Origin: Osedax fenrisi
Lineage: Eukaryota; Annelida; Polychaeta; Sabellida; Siboglinidae
Direction of reading: 5' to 3'
Assembly: GCA_964019155.1 (NCBI GenBank)
Contig: OZ025243.1
Coordinates: 32,387,528-32,451,527, forward strand
DNA length: 64,000 nt
The notes under the pieces are model-generated. The model made no database searches. It was not told the DNA's origin and saw only the letters and a program-made list of their open reading frames with translations. This document shows positions 16,808-29,375 of the stretch, in pieces. Position 1 is the first letter of the stretch; the number at the start of each line of letters is the position of its first letter. The translations under genes were made by a program, and so were the position numbers.

Positions 16808-19800
16808 TTAATACATATAAATAGTTAACATAAACTTAAAGAAATAAGTAATATTAGCGATATTAAATGTGTATATTTAATATTAATACATTATAGGTAC
16901 ACATATACTTAATAATAGGTTCATGGTAAATGTTTAATTTTATTAATATATATATATATATATGTATACATATTAAATATACAATATTAAAAATTGTTTA
17001 ATCTTTTATTATTTAAAAAATATTAAATAATATCATAAATACATTTGTATAGTATATATAATAATGAATGGGATTATTTTCAATAAATATAAATATTGTA
17101 TTAATTTTTCTATAGTATTTATTAATTTATAAACCCAATTTATATATAATTAATATTAATATGATTATAAATAATGTATACGAATTATAATAATTAATAT
17201 TTTATTATCACATATCAAAATCCTAATAGTTTTAAATCTCTAAATAAATACTCTAAAATCATATTTTTTGTTATCACAATATGCATACACCCTATAATAC
17301 ATATATGATGGTGTTTGCTGAATAACTTAATAAAATGTTCAATATGAAATAATAGTACTATGATTTATGCTCAATGAATGTTCTTTAAAACCCCGGCTTC
17401 TATGACGGTATTGACTGATAAAGCAAGTATGCCCTACCGTTGCGTAATTTGGTAGCAAACATAATTCAATAATTCATTTTTCAATTTATATAAATGAATA
17501 TGCATACATATATGATAATATTTTTTCTTTATTATATGATTTTAAAAAATATATATTTATATTTTAGTTTTTGAGAATTTTCATATACTATAAAAGTATA
17601 TATGTTTATTTTTAAAATAAATAATTATTATTTAATAAATTGATAAATTAATTATAAATACAAATGTTTTATAATAAATATAGTCCATTCAACTAGTTAT
17701 AAATATAATAATAACAACATTCCATTTTTTATTTTAAATATAGTGAAAATATTATTTATTAAAATAAAAAGCATTTAAAGCAACATTCAAATATTCAAAA
17801 AAAATGTATGTAAATATATAAATTAAAAATAACAATAATTAATTATTATAATAATTTAATGAAATAACGATGTTTTATAATTTTATCTTCATTATATAAA
17901 TAAAACTGGCGTAATTATTATTAAATTAAACGAACTTTAATTCATAATTCTATATTTTGAGGAAGTATAAGATTTATAAAATTATTTATTTCCATTTTAC
18001 AAATAGCACACACACGAATAAAAATCATTATATTCGTTTCGCCACTTTTTAAATTGACCTGCTAGTTGATTGATTGATTGATAATTTATTTAAGAAAATA
18101 CATAGTCGAAAATATAATCTAAAGTATAAAGTATAGATATTTGCTAACGATAACATACGTTATAGAAATAAACAAAAAATAATACGAAATTAAAAAATTA
18201 AAGAAATTAAAACGTTTTATAGTTACCGTAAAAATAAACGAAAAACAATCGAAAGTAGAAATAAATCATATATGATTTATTTTTACTATATATAGTACGA
18301 ATAAACGAAAAATGATAAAAATAGAAATAAAAGATAGCGTAAAAATAATCGAAAATAGAAATAAAATACATTATTTTGTAAGTGGCATCGAAATATTCAA
18401 TTTCTACTTTAACTTTTTAGAAATCTTCTTATCTTTGTACCCTATTTTAGTAATACATTATTAGTTATATAGTTTAATATTTAAATGTTAAATTTAAAAT
18501 TTTAAAATTTTTAGTTATCATATAATTATAATAATAGTATTGATCATTTATTATATTTAATGTTTAATTAAATAGTGTTAAAATAAAATTATATATATAA
18601 TACTATAATTTATTTTCTATAATACTTAAAATGTTAGTTGCTATAATAATGAATACAATAGTAATACAATTAGGTCCATTACAATTACTGACACATTATA
18701 AAATTACTTAAACCTTTGCATCCGAGGATCTTATAATTACATGTCGCCCAGTTCCGAGCGTTTGTGTTTTTTTTTAATATAATCTATATTCACGTTTTTA
18801 ATAAATGAATATGTGGATATAAATATAAAAAATGGTAATTACAATTTATAATTTGTTTGTTTAGTATATGAGTATATAGTATTTAGTATATATAGTTAAT
18901 TAATCTGGAAAAAATTAGTAATTAATTAATTATTAAAAATATTAAAATCAATTAAACATATTATAATCAATTAAAAATTAACAATTATAATTAATTCTTT
19001 AAACTAAATAATTATATTTCAAACCTTAATTAATGTGTATAATACTAATATTTTGTATAAGCATTTAGTTAACTTATAAAGTACAGTTTATCACAAATAT
19101 AAATATAAATTGGTAACAATATAAAAACCAACAATAAACCGAAGAAATTGTATAAATGTAGTCATTATTGAATAATTTACATGCAATAGAGCTCAAATAA
19201 TATAATATAGTTTTTCTATTATTAGATTTTTAAATGTTAAGTAAAAACTAAAGTTATAATTCAGTAATATCGTATACATAATATTGCAACATATATTTCC
19301 GCCAATTTTAAAATTACCATTTAGGTTGTATTTATATAATTAGGAAAATATTAGCCAAATATTATTTAATGTTAACAAGTTACAACATTAATAATTAATG
19401 GTAATATGATCTAATTTTTTATCAAATTTGAAAAATGAAAGAATTATTTATTCATTATCACAATATTATTAATTTATTTACTAACATTACAATATTCAAT
19501 CTATTTTATATATTAAACTTAATCTATTATTTAATAAAAATGATATTAATTTTCCAATTTTAATTAATATAAATTATTATATTATATGATTCATTTTATT
19601 TATAAAAAAACCATATAATGTTATAAAGTTATATTATACCAATTAAATTGAGAACTAAGAAATGAAACTTATTTTTTTTTAAATCATATAATAAAGAAAA
19701 CATTTCACTATATAATTGTTATACATTTTAATAATAAAATGGACGATATATAGTATCATAAAAATTGCTCAACATAAATCAACAACTCGTATTTTAACAG

Positions 19801-20320
19801 TATCAAAACAGAAATCAACAGCTCGGACTGTAAATGATTAAACACAGAAATAGACAACATTTATTTATTAAATAAGATATATAAATTATAAAATAAAACA
19901 TATAACAAAATCAGAATTTCCCATACATGTAATACTGGTTATTTAATGATACAAAAAACTACTGTATGTAGAAAACAAATAATGATAATTAAATAAAGTT
20001 TAAATTTATTAATAATAAATTAAATAAATTTCATATAGAATCATAGAATGAAAATATGAAACCTAATATATATCTATACAATATATAAATATAATACCTT
20101 TTATTTTGGTTTTTTTTTTAAATAGATAACTTTTTAATTTTTCTGGGTTATTTAAAAAAAAAACCAGATATAATATTTGTTACTTAAATTTGACTTACTA
20201 AATTTGATAATCCTATTATTTATTAGGTGGTCGTGTAGCTATTTTGGTGAACAACAATTATTAAAAATAAATAATTGATAATCTATATAATGACCAATTG
20301 GTCATTTGTTTAAGCTCTTA
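16808..20320. other. 3.5 kb AT-rich spacer, no gene recognised
   Basis: Almost uniform AT-rich sequence. Small islands of ordinary composition occur at 17370-17465 (open on the minus strand for about 40 codons, no domain) and 18715-18765. At 18063-18440 a TTGATTGATTGATTGA run followed by diverged GAAAATAGAAATAAA-type repeats may be a LINE 3' tail with a satellite-like extension. No splice-flanked micro-exon like those at 468-16352 was seen on the plus strand. Confidence 0.4.
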
Positions 20321-20329
20321 ATTTATTCC

Positions 20330-21960
20330 CGCTAGTAATTCAATGTCATCCGCAAATTTAAAATTCAATATAAGCCTACCACCTGTTGATATCAATGGCG
20401 TTAGATTATTTCGTACTTCCAACATGATTTTCTCGATGAATATAATGAAGAGTACAATTAATAATAGACATCCTTGATGATTATAACCATTGTTTTGAAC
20501 GAATTGCCTAGGTAGTTATAAATCATAACTGAATGGCATTAAACCATATAAAGCTTTAATCATTGTAATTAATTAGTGATGGATACAACGATACAACGCA
20601 TTGACCACCGTACTTCATGATAAACACGGTCAAATGCTTTAATGGAACCAATGAAGATATGGAATAGGTTCGTATGGGATTCAATATGAGTTTCAATCTT
20701 ACTTCTGCTTTTTAGAAACCCTGATTGTTTATAAGATAAAATGTGTTCAGATTGAGGTGTTACTATTTTAAGTATTATTTTTAGTAATATCTTACTTGAA
20801 TGACATATTACGCTAAGGGTTCTGTAGTTTTAACAATTTGTCAGATCACTATTCTTGGCTATGGGTATTACTTATTATTGGGTCAATTGGGTGGGGCAGA
20901 TTTTATTATCTCAAGATTTTTGGCATATTTGATTGAGTATCTTAGTTATCGAACTTCCCCCATGTTTAATTAATTCGCTTGGTATATTGTAATTCCTGGC
21001 GATTTCATTTATTTTAATGTTTTTATGTCATTTCTAAGATAAGTGTTGTCAGATTAGGATCTGAGTCTTTGCTGAGAATTTCAGTGTTGTTCAGTATATT
21101 AACGTCAATTTTTATAGGATAATTATATAAGATTTGGCTGTATTCAGTTCAGCATTTTGAATCGAGTAGAGTCTTCAGATAGTTGTTTTTTATTACTGTC
21201 TACAATCATGGACATATTTATTTTTGATTATTTGGTTATAATTGTCAGTATTTTATAAGTTATCTTGTTATGTATTCCACATATAATATCGTCGCCGGTA
21301 GCTTTACAATATATGTGTATTCAATTGGCTTTTACTTCTTGCATAGTCTTCCGATTATTTGATTGATACTTCTCTACATGCTATCTATATCAGGTTTTTT
21401 TTTCTTATTAGATTTCTGTGACCTTTTATCGTCACATAGGTCAAGTATAACAAATATAATTCGGGTTTGTTTTTCATTATATATTTGCCTATAATTTATG
21501 TATCAGTAACTATTATTATTTTTTCAATTTTTTTGTAAATAACGGTAGGGTCGCAATTGGTTGTTTATATCTTCTCAAGTTTCTCGCTAAGTTTAACTGC
21601 ATAGAGGTATTACATTTTGGAATATTTCATTCTATTGATATTGAATCTGATTCGTGTTGATTTATGATGCTTGTTTGATCGCAGTTTAAGACGTATGATA
21701 CACTCACAACATCGTGATCGCTATTTATGTCAGCACATAGGTATATTCTCGTTGCACTTCTAATTATGCTTGACATAAATCTTTTTGGAGTTAGTGTAAA
21801 GTCAATTTGATTGTTTATTAGACTATAATACTGAGTGCCATGATGTAATTATCGATTATGTTTGTGGATGTAGTTTATTTGCAACCATTAGCTTGTATAT
21901 TTCCACGAATTAATATAGCTTATTTTGTTAAAAGTAATTGACGTTTAAAATATATTGATT
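20330..21960 (-). mobile_element. RTE-like LINE with endonuclease trace, decayed
   Basis: Minus-strand reading gives an apurinic-type endonuclease trace at about 21740-21690 (LCADINSDHDVVSV, matching the SDH motif). The RT follows toward lower coordinates, ending near a degraded FADD box (NFKFADDIELLAG) at 20375-20330. Frames shift repeatedly. It is the only RTE-like copy here with a visible endonuclease region. Confidence 0.6.
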
Positions 21961-22059
21961 TTTATGTACACTTTTATAAATTTATATAGTTATACAATTT
22001 TATTTATAATTTCTGGTTTATATCGGTATTACATTATAATCAACATTATCTAACTAACG

Positions 22060-22500
22060 GATAGACATACCGGTCCACTCATAGAAATTGTCTATGTAGT
22101 TACTTTTAAGGCGACCTATTTTCCTTGTACCTTAAACACGACCTTGTAAAATAATATTTTCTAATGTGTTATATCTAGATACATAATTGTTCTCCATTTC
22201 ACTTTCTATAAAACACGTTCATATAAACCAATTATAGATATAATTTTCTCATGGATATATATTTGTCTTTCGTTGTCTATATGTGATGTTTAGCATTCTT
22301 CAATGTGAATTAGATTTAAAATCATTAAATCGTTTCTTACATTCTTTGAGAATAATCTATGTTTCGCAGCCATATACTATTTTAAGTTGATAGAATTAAA
22401 GAATTGTAGAATTTGAATTTAATTTTTATATTTATTTCACCACTTCTCCAGATCATTTCCAATTTCACTATTATGGATGTGGCTGTAGAAATTCTTATTT
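22060..22500 (-). mobile_element. RTE-like LINE, 3' end fragment
   Basis: On the minus strand, LKIVYGCET at about 22385-22360 and TRKIGRLKSNYIDNFYEWTG at about 22140-22070 are the two conserved C-terminal blocks of the RTE-like family in this window. RT core and endonuclease are absent. Confidence 0.6.
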
Positions 22501-23755
22501 ATATTTAGTTGTTGCTATTTCAATCAACATTGTATAACTATAATAATTTATTAATTTTAAATTAAATTATTCATAATTAAAAATAATTGATGATTTTTTA
22601 TTATATATCGGATTTATAGTTTAATTGACAATATTATACTGAACTAACTAATTTAACTATGTTCTAAATAAAATATCTTGAATTTAAAATTGTTGATGAT
22701 ATTAGTAATAGGGTGGAGTTGTATGACAATATTTTTGTAAAAGTGCTATCATTGTGGTAATAATACATTTTTATTAATTATTTAAATTGTATTACATAAT
22801 ATATGATATTAGTTAACTAATATATCACTTTTAGATATAAGGAATACTTATAACATTTCATAATTACAATTAATAAAAAAAAATAAAAAAGGTCATTCAA
22901 TCCCCATATATTATATTATATTATATTATATATATTATATATATTATATTATGATATCATAATATTATATTATAAATATTAACATATGATATGGGGTTGA
23001 TTGAACAATGTTAATATAACACCATTTTTAGTGGTTCACTAAACCCCATATCAAATTTTATTATTAAAATTTAAATATTTTATTTAAAATTTAAAATATA
23101 TTTTTATATTAATATTAAGTTAATTATATATTAAAATGATATATATAATATGTAAATAATCAAATAATTATTATAGAAGTTATAACATATATTACCTTGT
23201 CTGTAATTTTTACTTTTGATCATACTTTAGTTAAAAATGTGATTAAAATGTTACTATTTTTATTTTTTATTAAAAATGATAATTCCACAACCGTATTAAT
23301 TATAGATGGTGATACTAGTTCAGTTAAATCAAATTTCTGCTGTAGCAAATAATTGTTATCACCAGTGGCTCATGCAAGACACCTCTTCATATAACCCCAA
23401 TCTCCCCTACCATTTTCTAGATTAATTATAAACATATGTACTAATAATTCTAAAAATATAATTTTTATCAGGCATATATAATTTACCTACAACTGCATTT
23501 TATAAGTTCATATTATATTGTAAATAATTTTAATAAATATTTAAATATGCATGACATTTTAATTACTGTTAACTTTAATATTAGCATTTTGAAATAAATC
23601 ATAGATAATAATTTAAATTATTTTTTAGACACTTAAATCTATAGGTTACTAAGTATTAATAAGTAAATATTCTAGATTCTAAAATATTCAAATTCTCTAA
23701 TTGATAATTATCAATATAATTAACAATTATAATTGTTTTAAAAATATTAATATTT
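22501..23755. other. AT-rich spacer with inverted repeats
   Basis: It contains the inverted partner (22702-22796) of the 275-372 repeat and a TA-rich inverted repeat at 22894-23005. An island of ordinary composition at 23285-23425 carries GCTCATGCAAGACACC and ACCCCAATCTCCCCTACC. No coding assignment is possible. Confidence 0.4.
22894..23005. repeat. TA-rich inverted repeat
   Basis: TTCAATCCCCATAT at 22895-22908 is mirrored by ATATGGGGTTGATTGAA at 22989-23005 with a 3-base indel, and the interior is almost pure TAT/ATA palindrome. A third related block, CTAAACCCCATATCA, lies at about 23030-23044. It may be a small foldback element. Confidence 0.4.
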
Positions 23756-23759
23756 AAAG

Positions 23760-24835
23760 TATGGAAGGAGATGTCGGGGTAGTCAGTGAAGATGTCAAAC
23801 ATGGGTAGGAGGTAAATATTGAAGAGGAGTGGGCCGAGGACAGAGCCCTGGGGGACACCGTGGGTTATGGAGCGGGAGGGGGAAGAGTGTTTATTAATCC
23901 TAACTGAGGAAGAGCGGTTGGTAATGTAGGAGGTGAACTAGTTAAGGGAAATGTCGGTGATGCCGATAGCGGAGAGTCTGTGTATTATGGAATTGTGGTC
24001 AAGGGTGTCGAAAGCGGAGGATATGTCGAGAAGGACGAGTATGGTGACACGGTTGTTGTTAAGGCCAAAGACTAGGTCGGAGGTAATGAGGTTAGGGCGG
24101 ATTCAGTAGATTTGTGGGGGAGGTAGGCGCTTTGGAAGATGTTGGGGATTTTATTAGTTGTAAGGTATGTAATAAGTTGGGAGGAGATAACACGTTCAAG
24201 GATCTTAGAGTGGATTGAGAGGTTAGAGATGGGTCTGTAGTTAGAGGGGGTCAGAGAATCAAGGTGGGGCTTTTTAAGGATTGGGATGATGACTGCTTTT
24301 TTGAAATCGGGAGGGACGGAGCCGGAAGAAAGTGAACCGTAAATGATTTGATGAAGGGGAGTTGCAACAGTGTTAGTTATCTGTTTTAGTATTTGGAGGA
24401 AAAGAGGATCAAGGGATGAGGTTGAGGATGTATATTTGAGAAGGGAGATGATTTGATCAAGTGGGGGAGATTCAATTTTTTCAAGGGAGAAGGGAAAGGT
24501 GATGGGAGTGGTGGGAATTACAGGGGTGGGAATGGTGGAAAGGGTGGTGGAAAGTTTGTCGTTGAAATATTTGTTCGGGGGTGGTAGTGGGGAGAGGAGC
24601 TTTGAGTGAGCGACCAAGTAGTTGGGCAGAGAGTCGGTGTATGGATTTACTATCATTGGAAAGTTTGTGGAATTTTAGGTTGATGTGAGTGGCTTTGGCG
24701 GTAGTGATGGATTTACGGTAGATGTTTTTCAGGTTGTTGTAGGAAGTAAGTGAAGTAGGGAGGGATATTTTAGGTAATGTTTTTCAGCTGTGCGCAGAAT
24801 GCGCTTTTGTTTTAGTAAGGATGAGGTATACCAGG
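23760..24835 (-). mobile_element. L2/CR1-like LINE, RT fragment lacking its 3' end
   Basis: The minus strand begins in the linker before RT (KQKRILRTAEKHYLK). The 194-residue frame 24656-24072 follows, with the RT N-terminal motifs SSLDPLFLQILKQI, IIPILKKPHLDSLTPSNYRPISNLS and FQSAYLPHKSTESAL. Frame-shifted sequence then leads to HGVPQGSVLGPLLFNIYLLP at about 23880-23820, and it stops just before the YADD box. The lower-coordinate (3') end is missing, which is unusual for a LINE and suggests a later deletion. Base composition is far richer in G+C than its surroundings. Confidence 0.75.
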
Positions 24836-24929
24836 AGTAACTATATTTGTATATTATTTATTAATAAATTATCTATAGAATTAGTAAATTTAAATAATTA
24901 TTGAATTAATATTATATATATATATTAAC

Positions 24930-26880
24930 ATAACGACATAACGAAATCCCCGGTCTCTCAAGCGAGGTAAAAGACTTATGTGCAAAACGAAGAAGCGCTA
25001 AAATAATGATGTTACAAAACCAGTTTAATGAAGAGTATACAAATAACTATAGAGAATTAAATAAAAGAGTAAAAGCAGAAGTAAAAAAACAAAAGAATAA
25101 TAATTTAAGTGACAAAATATCTGAAATGGAAGACAATTTTAAAAAGAATAATACACATAAACTATTCAAACAAGTTCGTGAACTAGAAGGAAAGAGATAC
25201 AGATCTATATGTGCTATGAAAGACTCCCAAGGTAATCTAAAGACGAAAAAGCAAGATGTATTGCATATCTGGAAAACTCACTTTGAGAAACACCTAAACA
25301 CACAATTCAAACACGACGAAAATGCTCTGCAAGAATTTGACTCAGTAGATGTTAATAATGAAAACATACCGCCAATAACTGAACAAGAAGTTAAGTACTC
25401 AATAAAACAGCTATCCAACAGAAAGTCACCTGGGGTTGATGGAATAACTTCTGAATTGATAAAAGCTGGAGGTGAAATTATGACTAAAACATTAACAAAC
25501 CTGTTTAATAAAATAATTGTGACAGAGAATCCACCAAATGACTGGTATAAGATGATAATAACACCAATCCACAAAAAAGGTGACAAACTGAATGCCGCAA
25601 ACTATAGAGCCATTGCACTATTACCAATACCAGGTAAAATATTCTGCAAAATATTGATGAACAGATGCTCGCACATAATTGAATCATCAATGTGTGACTC
25701 TCAATTCGGTTTTAGGCCTGGTAGAGGAACCACGGATGCAATATTTATTATAAGGCAGTTGATCGAGAAAGCAAAAGAGCACCAAATACCGCTCCATTTC
25801 AATTTTATTGACTTTAAAGCAGCATTTGACACTATTTGGAGAGATGCACTTTGGAAGATGCTGCTTAAGATAGGTATCCCAAATAAACTTGTTGAAATAA
25901 TAAAAAATCTATATGATAAAACAGAATGCTCCATAATAGCTGGAGGAGAACTATCTGACTGGTTCCCAGTTAATATTGGCGTGAGACAAGGCTGTATTAT
26001 GTCACCAAGTTTATTCAACATATTCCTGGAATATGTAATGAAGGGTGTTAAAAGTTTGAACCGTGACTTTCAATTAAACGAAAATATGTCTGTTGATATC
26101 AGATACGCAGACGATACGATACTCATATCTGCTGTATTCGAAAAACTGCAACTATCTACATTGGAACTTGAACAAGCTTGTCAAAAATGGGGTTTGAAGA
26201 TAAATCCTCTTAAATGCGCAATAATGACACCAGATAGCAATGCTGAAATTGAAATCGACAACAACGTGGTTCCCAAAGTTTCCAAGTTCACATTTTTGGG
26301 TAGTCTTGTTCCAGACTGCTCCTCAGATGTTCAACACCGAATATCAATGGCATCACAAGCTTTCGGTCGACTGAGAACGATATGGTCATCAAAAGACGTG
26401 TCAATACATCTTAAGACTAGACTTTACGGGGCACTCATTCTGCCGATTGCCACATACGGTTCAGAATCATGGACTACAAGACGAAAAGAAATAGATGCGC
26501 TACTAGTGTTTGAAATGAAATGCCTTAGAGCTATACTCCGGATTACTAGGTCTGACAGACTCAGAAACACCATGATACGAAAGAAACTAAACATAAGCGA
26601 GACGATAGAAGACATCGTTCTTAAAAGAAGAATTCGCTAGTTTGGTCATGTTGTCAGGAATACGTCAACACTAAATTCCAGCTACAAGCTAGATTTCAAA
26701 AAAAAGAGACCAAGAGGACGCCCGCCAAAAAGATGGTCTGATGGCATAAGGGAACAGTGCGGTGAGCCACTCTTAAATATAGAGAGACGAGCCAAACGAC
26801 GAGATGCCTTCGGAAACTATGTATTCATGTGGAAAGCAAAGGGACGATAATCCTACGCATTTAAGTCAAGTAAGTCATAT
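24930..26880 (+). mobile_element. RTE-like LINE, 5'-truncated, best preserved
   Basis: Sequence readable as LINE protein begins at about 24948 (IPGLSSEVKDLCAKRRSAK, the linker after the missing endonuclease) directly after a (TA)n-like tract. It continues through RT to a C-terminal block ending at the TAA near 26850. The junction with host AT-rich DNA is near 26875. The RT frame is intact for 544 codons with a single nonsense change near the end. Confidence 0.8.
25006..26640 (+). CDS. Reverse transcriptase of RTE-like LINE, 544 residues
   Basis: RT motifs in order: SPGVDGITSELIKAGG, ITPIHKKGD..NYRAIALL, DSQFGFRPGRGTTDAI, FIDFKAAFDTI (first catalytic Asp), VRQGCIMSPSLFNIFLE, IRYADDTILI (catalytic YADD, near residue 367), then YGSESWTTRRKEIDAL. 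The stop TAG at 26638-26640 stands where a Trp codon is expected (RRIR then FGHVVR). After it the same frame continues through KRPRGRPPKRWSDGIRE to a natural end. The true start lies upstream of the first Met, in the lost endonuclease part. It is a recently active, now dead, copy. Confidence 0.8.
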   Translation: MMLQNQFNEEYTNNYRELNKRVKAEVKKQKNNNLSDKISEMEDNFKKNNTHKLFKQVRELEGKRYRSICAMKDSQGNLKTKKQDVLHIWKTHFEKHLNTQFKHDENALQEFDSVDVNNENIPPITEQEVKYSIKQLSNRKSPGVDGITSELIKAGGEIMTKTLTNLFNKIIVTENPPNDWYKMIITPIHKKGDKLNAANYRAIALLPIPGKIFCKILMNRCSHIIESSMCDSQFGFRPGRGTTDAIFIIRQLIEKAKEHQIPLHFNFIDFKAAFDTIWRDALWKMLLKIGIPNKLVEIIKNLYDKTECSIIAGGELSDWFPVNIGVRQGCIMSPSLFNIFLEYVMKGVKSLNRDFQLNENMSVDIRYADDTILISAVFEKLQLSTLELEQACQKWGLKINPLKCAIMTPDSNAEIEIDNNVVPKVSKFTFLGSLVPDCSSDVQHRISMASQAFGRLRTIWSSKDVSIHLKTRLYGALILPIATYGSESWTTRRKEIDALLVFEMKCLRAILRITRSDRLRNTMIRKKLNISETIEDIVLKRRIR

Positions 26881-26947
26881 ATATTAGATAAATATCAATA
26901 TAATTTTTTAGTAGATACACCATTATATATTAAATAAATATATATAT

Positions 26948-26990
<43 letters not shown>

Positions 26991-29322
26991 CAGACTTGAT
27001 AATTGTTGGATGACAAAATATGCATATAAATACGTAATACGTTAACAAGAAGATTAGCCCGACAATGTTATGTCAACCACCTACTTTAATTTATTAATTA
27101 ATATGTTAGAGAAATAATTGGTATCTAATTAGGTATAAAATTATATTTTAATAATCATTATATGATAATAAATATATTTTATTATCCCAGTTAAAGTATG
27201 TGTTTTTTGTCTATGTTTTAACTCGTGTAAAAGCCTGACATTATACACGATTTGTGACATTTTAAACGGTAGAAATTTAAAAAATAATTAAAAAATTAAT
27301 ATATGATATAGAAATAAATCTTCCATTAGATATAACAATTTATTTTCATTTATTTAAAAAAAAATTGTAATATATAAATATTAGATAATTTGTAAGTTGA
27401 CTAATGTTTTACACATACATAATATGGAAAATTAACCTAATACGAACACTTTAACACTAAATGAGCTTAACATTTTAAGACTCAATATTTGTTTTCATAA
27501 ATTACAATATATTAATATTATATAATTATAGATATTATTGTGATTTAAAAATGTTATTTAATTGTTTTATTAAATAGATAACGGGGGTGTCCTTATTAGG
27601 TTTCCATGTCCGAATTTGGACACCCTGTATTATAATAAAGAAATCATATATATCACTAGATAAACAATATATTATTGATGAACCACTCATATAAATTATA
27701 ATTACATTATTTTTAATTAATTTTATGAATAATTTAATATAATTTAATTAGTAATTAATTTATATATGTTTATTATTTGTTTAATTAATAATACAAGTTA
27801 AGTATATAAATAAAAATATTTTTAGATTTAGCTTCATTGGTGATATTAATATTATAACTCAGGCGATTTTCATGAAAAATAAAATTGTTCACAAGCCTCT
27901 CGCTTATTGGTTATATGTTGTCCGTATTAAGACATCTAGAGTGTCCGTATTAGGGATTTATATGACCTCTAGATATATGCATATATCTAAATTAATATTT
28001 TATAAAAAATTTAAATTATGTTTAGAATGCTTTAATTTTTAATAATATAGTGTTATCATTTATATCGATACATTTGTATATTCTTGAGAAGGTTGAATAT
28101 TTTTTTTCATAAATTTAAAAACGTATTAAAAAATCAGTTTATTGGATATATCGGCACTATTTTTTATAATTAACAAACAAAAATTACATAGACTATTTTT
28201 ATAATTATGAATATTTTATTTATTAACATTTTTGTTGTAGGATTTATAGTTAATTCTATTCTTTATTATAGAGTATTTTAATAAATAAAATAACAAATTG
28301 TAAACAAGGTGTGTATTGGTAGTGTAAATCACATACTAAATGTATGTGTTTTATAAATACTAAATATCCGTGTATTACACTGACAAAATGTCCGTGTATT
28401 ACACCGACATAAATCACTATATATACAAATAAATAATATAGTTTAATTTAACATAGGTTGTAGAATAGTATTAATTCTACTTTTTATTATAGAGTATTTA
28501 AATAAATAAAATAACAAATATTTTTTAATAATTAAAAAAATGTCGTGTAAATCACAGAATAAATGTACGTATTTAACAAAGAATATATATCCGTGTATTA
28601 CACTTACAAAATTGCAATGTATTACATAGCTATATGGGTACGCTACAATAGTGTATTACACGGACATTTTGTCACTATAATATTCATTTACAAATACATT
28701 ACTTTTTTTAATATAGAAAAAATATACTTTTTATTTTTCTTTATTTGTATATATTGATTTAATTTAGTACTAGTGTAAATTAATTAGTAATTATTATTTT
28801 AATTTATATTTACGTTACTATTATGTATTTAATAAATAAAGTTCTATTTTAAAATTATACATTATTTAAGTATCTATGGCTTATTTTTAAATAATCATAT
28901 TTACATTTATGTATCAATTTAAACAACAATTATAATCATAATTATATTGATAATTAAGATAATACAATTTGAAATAATGTTATAATGATTACTCATTATT
29001 GAACATTGAAACATTATATTTAATATTAAAAATATTATTATTATTAAATGTATGTATTAAATATAACCGATATGTAATTCTATAATACATATAGAATTAT
29101 AAGCAGATCAATAATATAAAATGTTCTATAGAATATCGAGTATTAAGAACGATTATAAAATTGTATTATAATGAAAAAATTTCCGGTTATATCGTAGCCA
29201 TATGGCTGTATAATACACGGATATGTTGTCGTTATAATACACGAATTTCCTTGCACACAAATTTACTGGGATAATTTGATTTTATAAAGAATAGACAATA
29301 AATAAATACATTTTTAGATTTC

Positions 29323-29326
<4 letters not shown>
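26881..29326. other. AT-rich spacer with local duplications
   Basis: A (TA)n tract lies at 26952-26986. At 27583-27620 GGGGGTGTCC..GGACACCC could fold into a hairpin. The 28240-28600 region is a diverged tandem duplication (separate entry). No gene is recognised. Confidence 0.4.
28240..28674. repeat. About 217-bp tandem duplication with 24-bp inverted repeat
   Basis: TTAATTCTA..TTATTATAGAGTATTT..AATAAATAAAATAACAAAT occurs at about 28250-28300 and 28466-28518, and GTGTAAATCACA..TAAATGTA..ATATCCGTGTATTACAC at 28321-28379 and 28541-28600, giving a period of about 217 bp. Within it, TGACAAAATGTCCGTGTATTACAC (28381-28404) is perfectly mirrored at 28651-28674. The motif GTGTATTACAC occurs several more times, and TATAATACACG at about 29206-29250. 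Confidence 0.6.

Positions 29327-29373
<47 letters not shown>
29327..29373. repeat. (TA)n tract at the 5' side of the R2-like array
   Basis: TA repeat ending ATATATACATATA directly before the first R2-like copy. The same ATACATATA border precedes copies 2 and 3. Confidence 0.9.
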
Positions 29374-29375
<2 letters not shown>

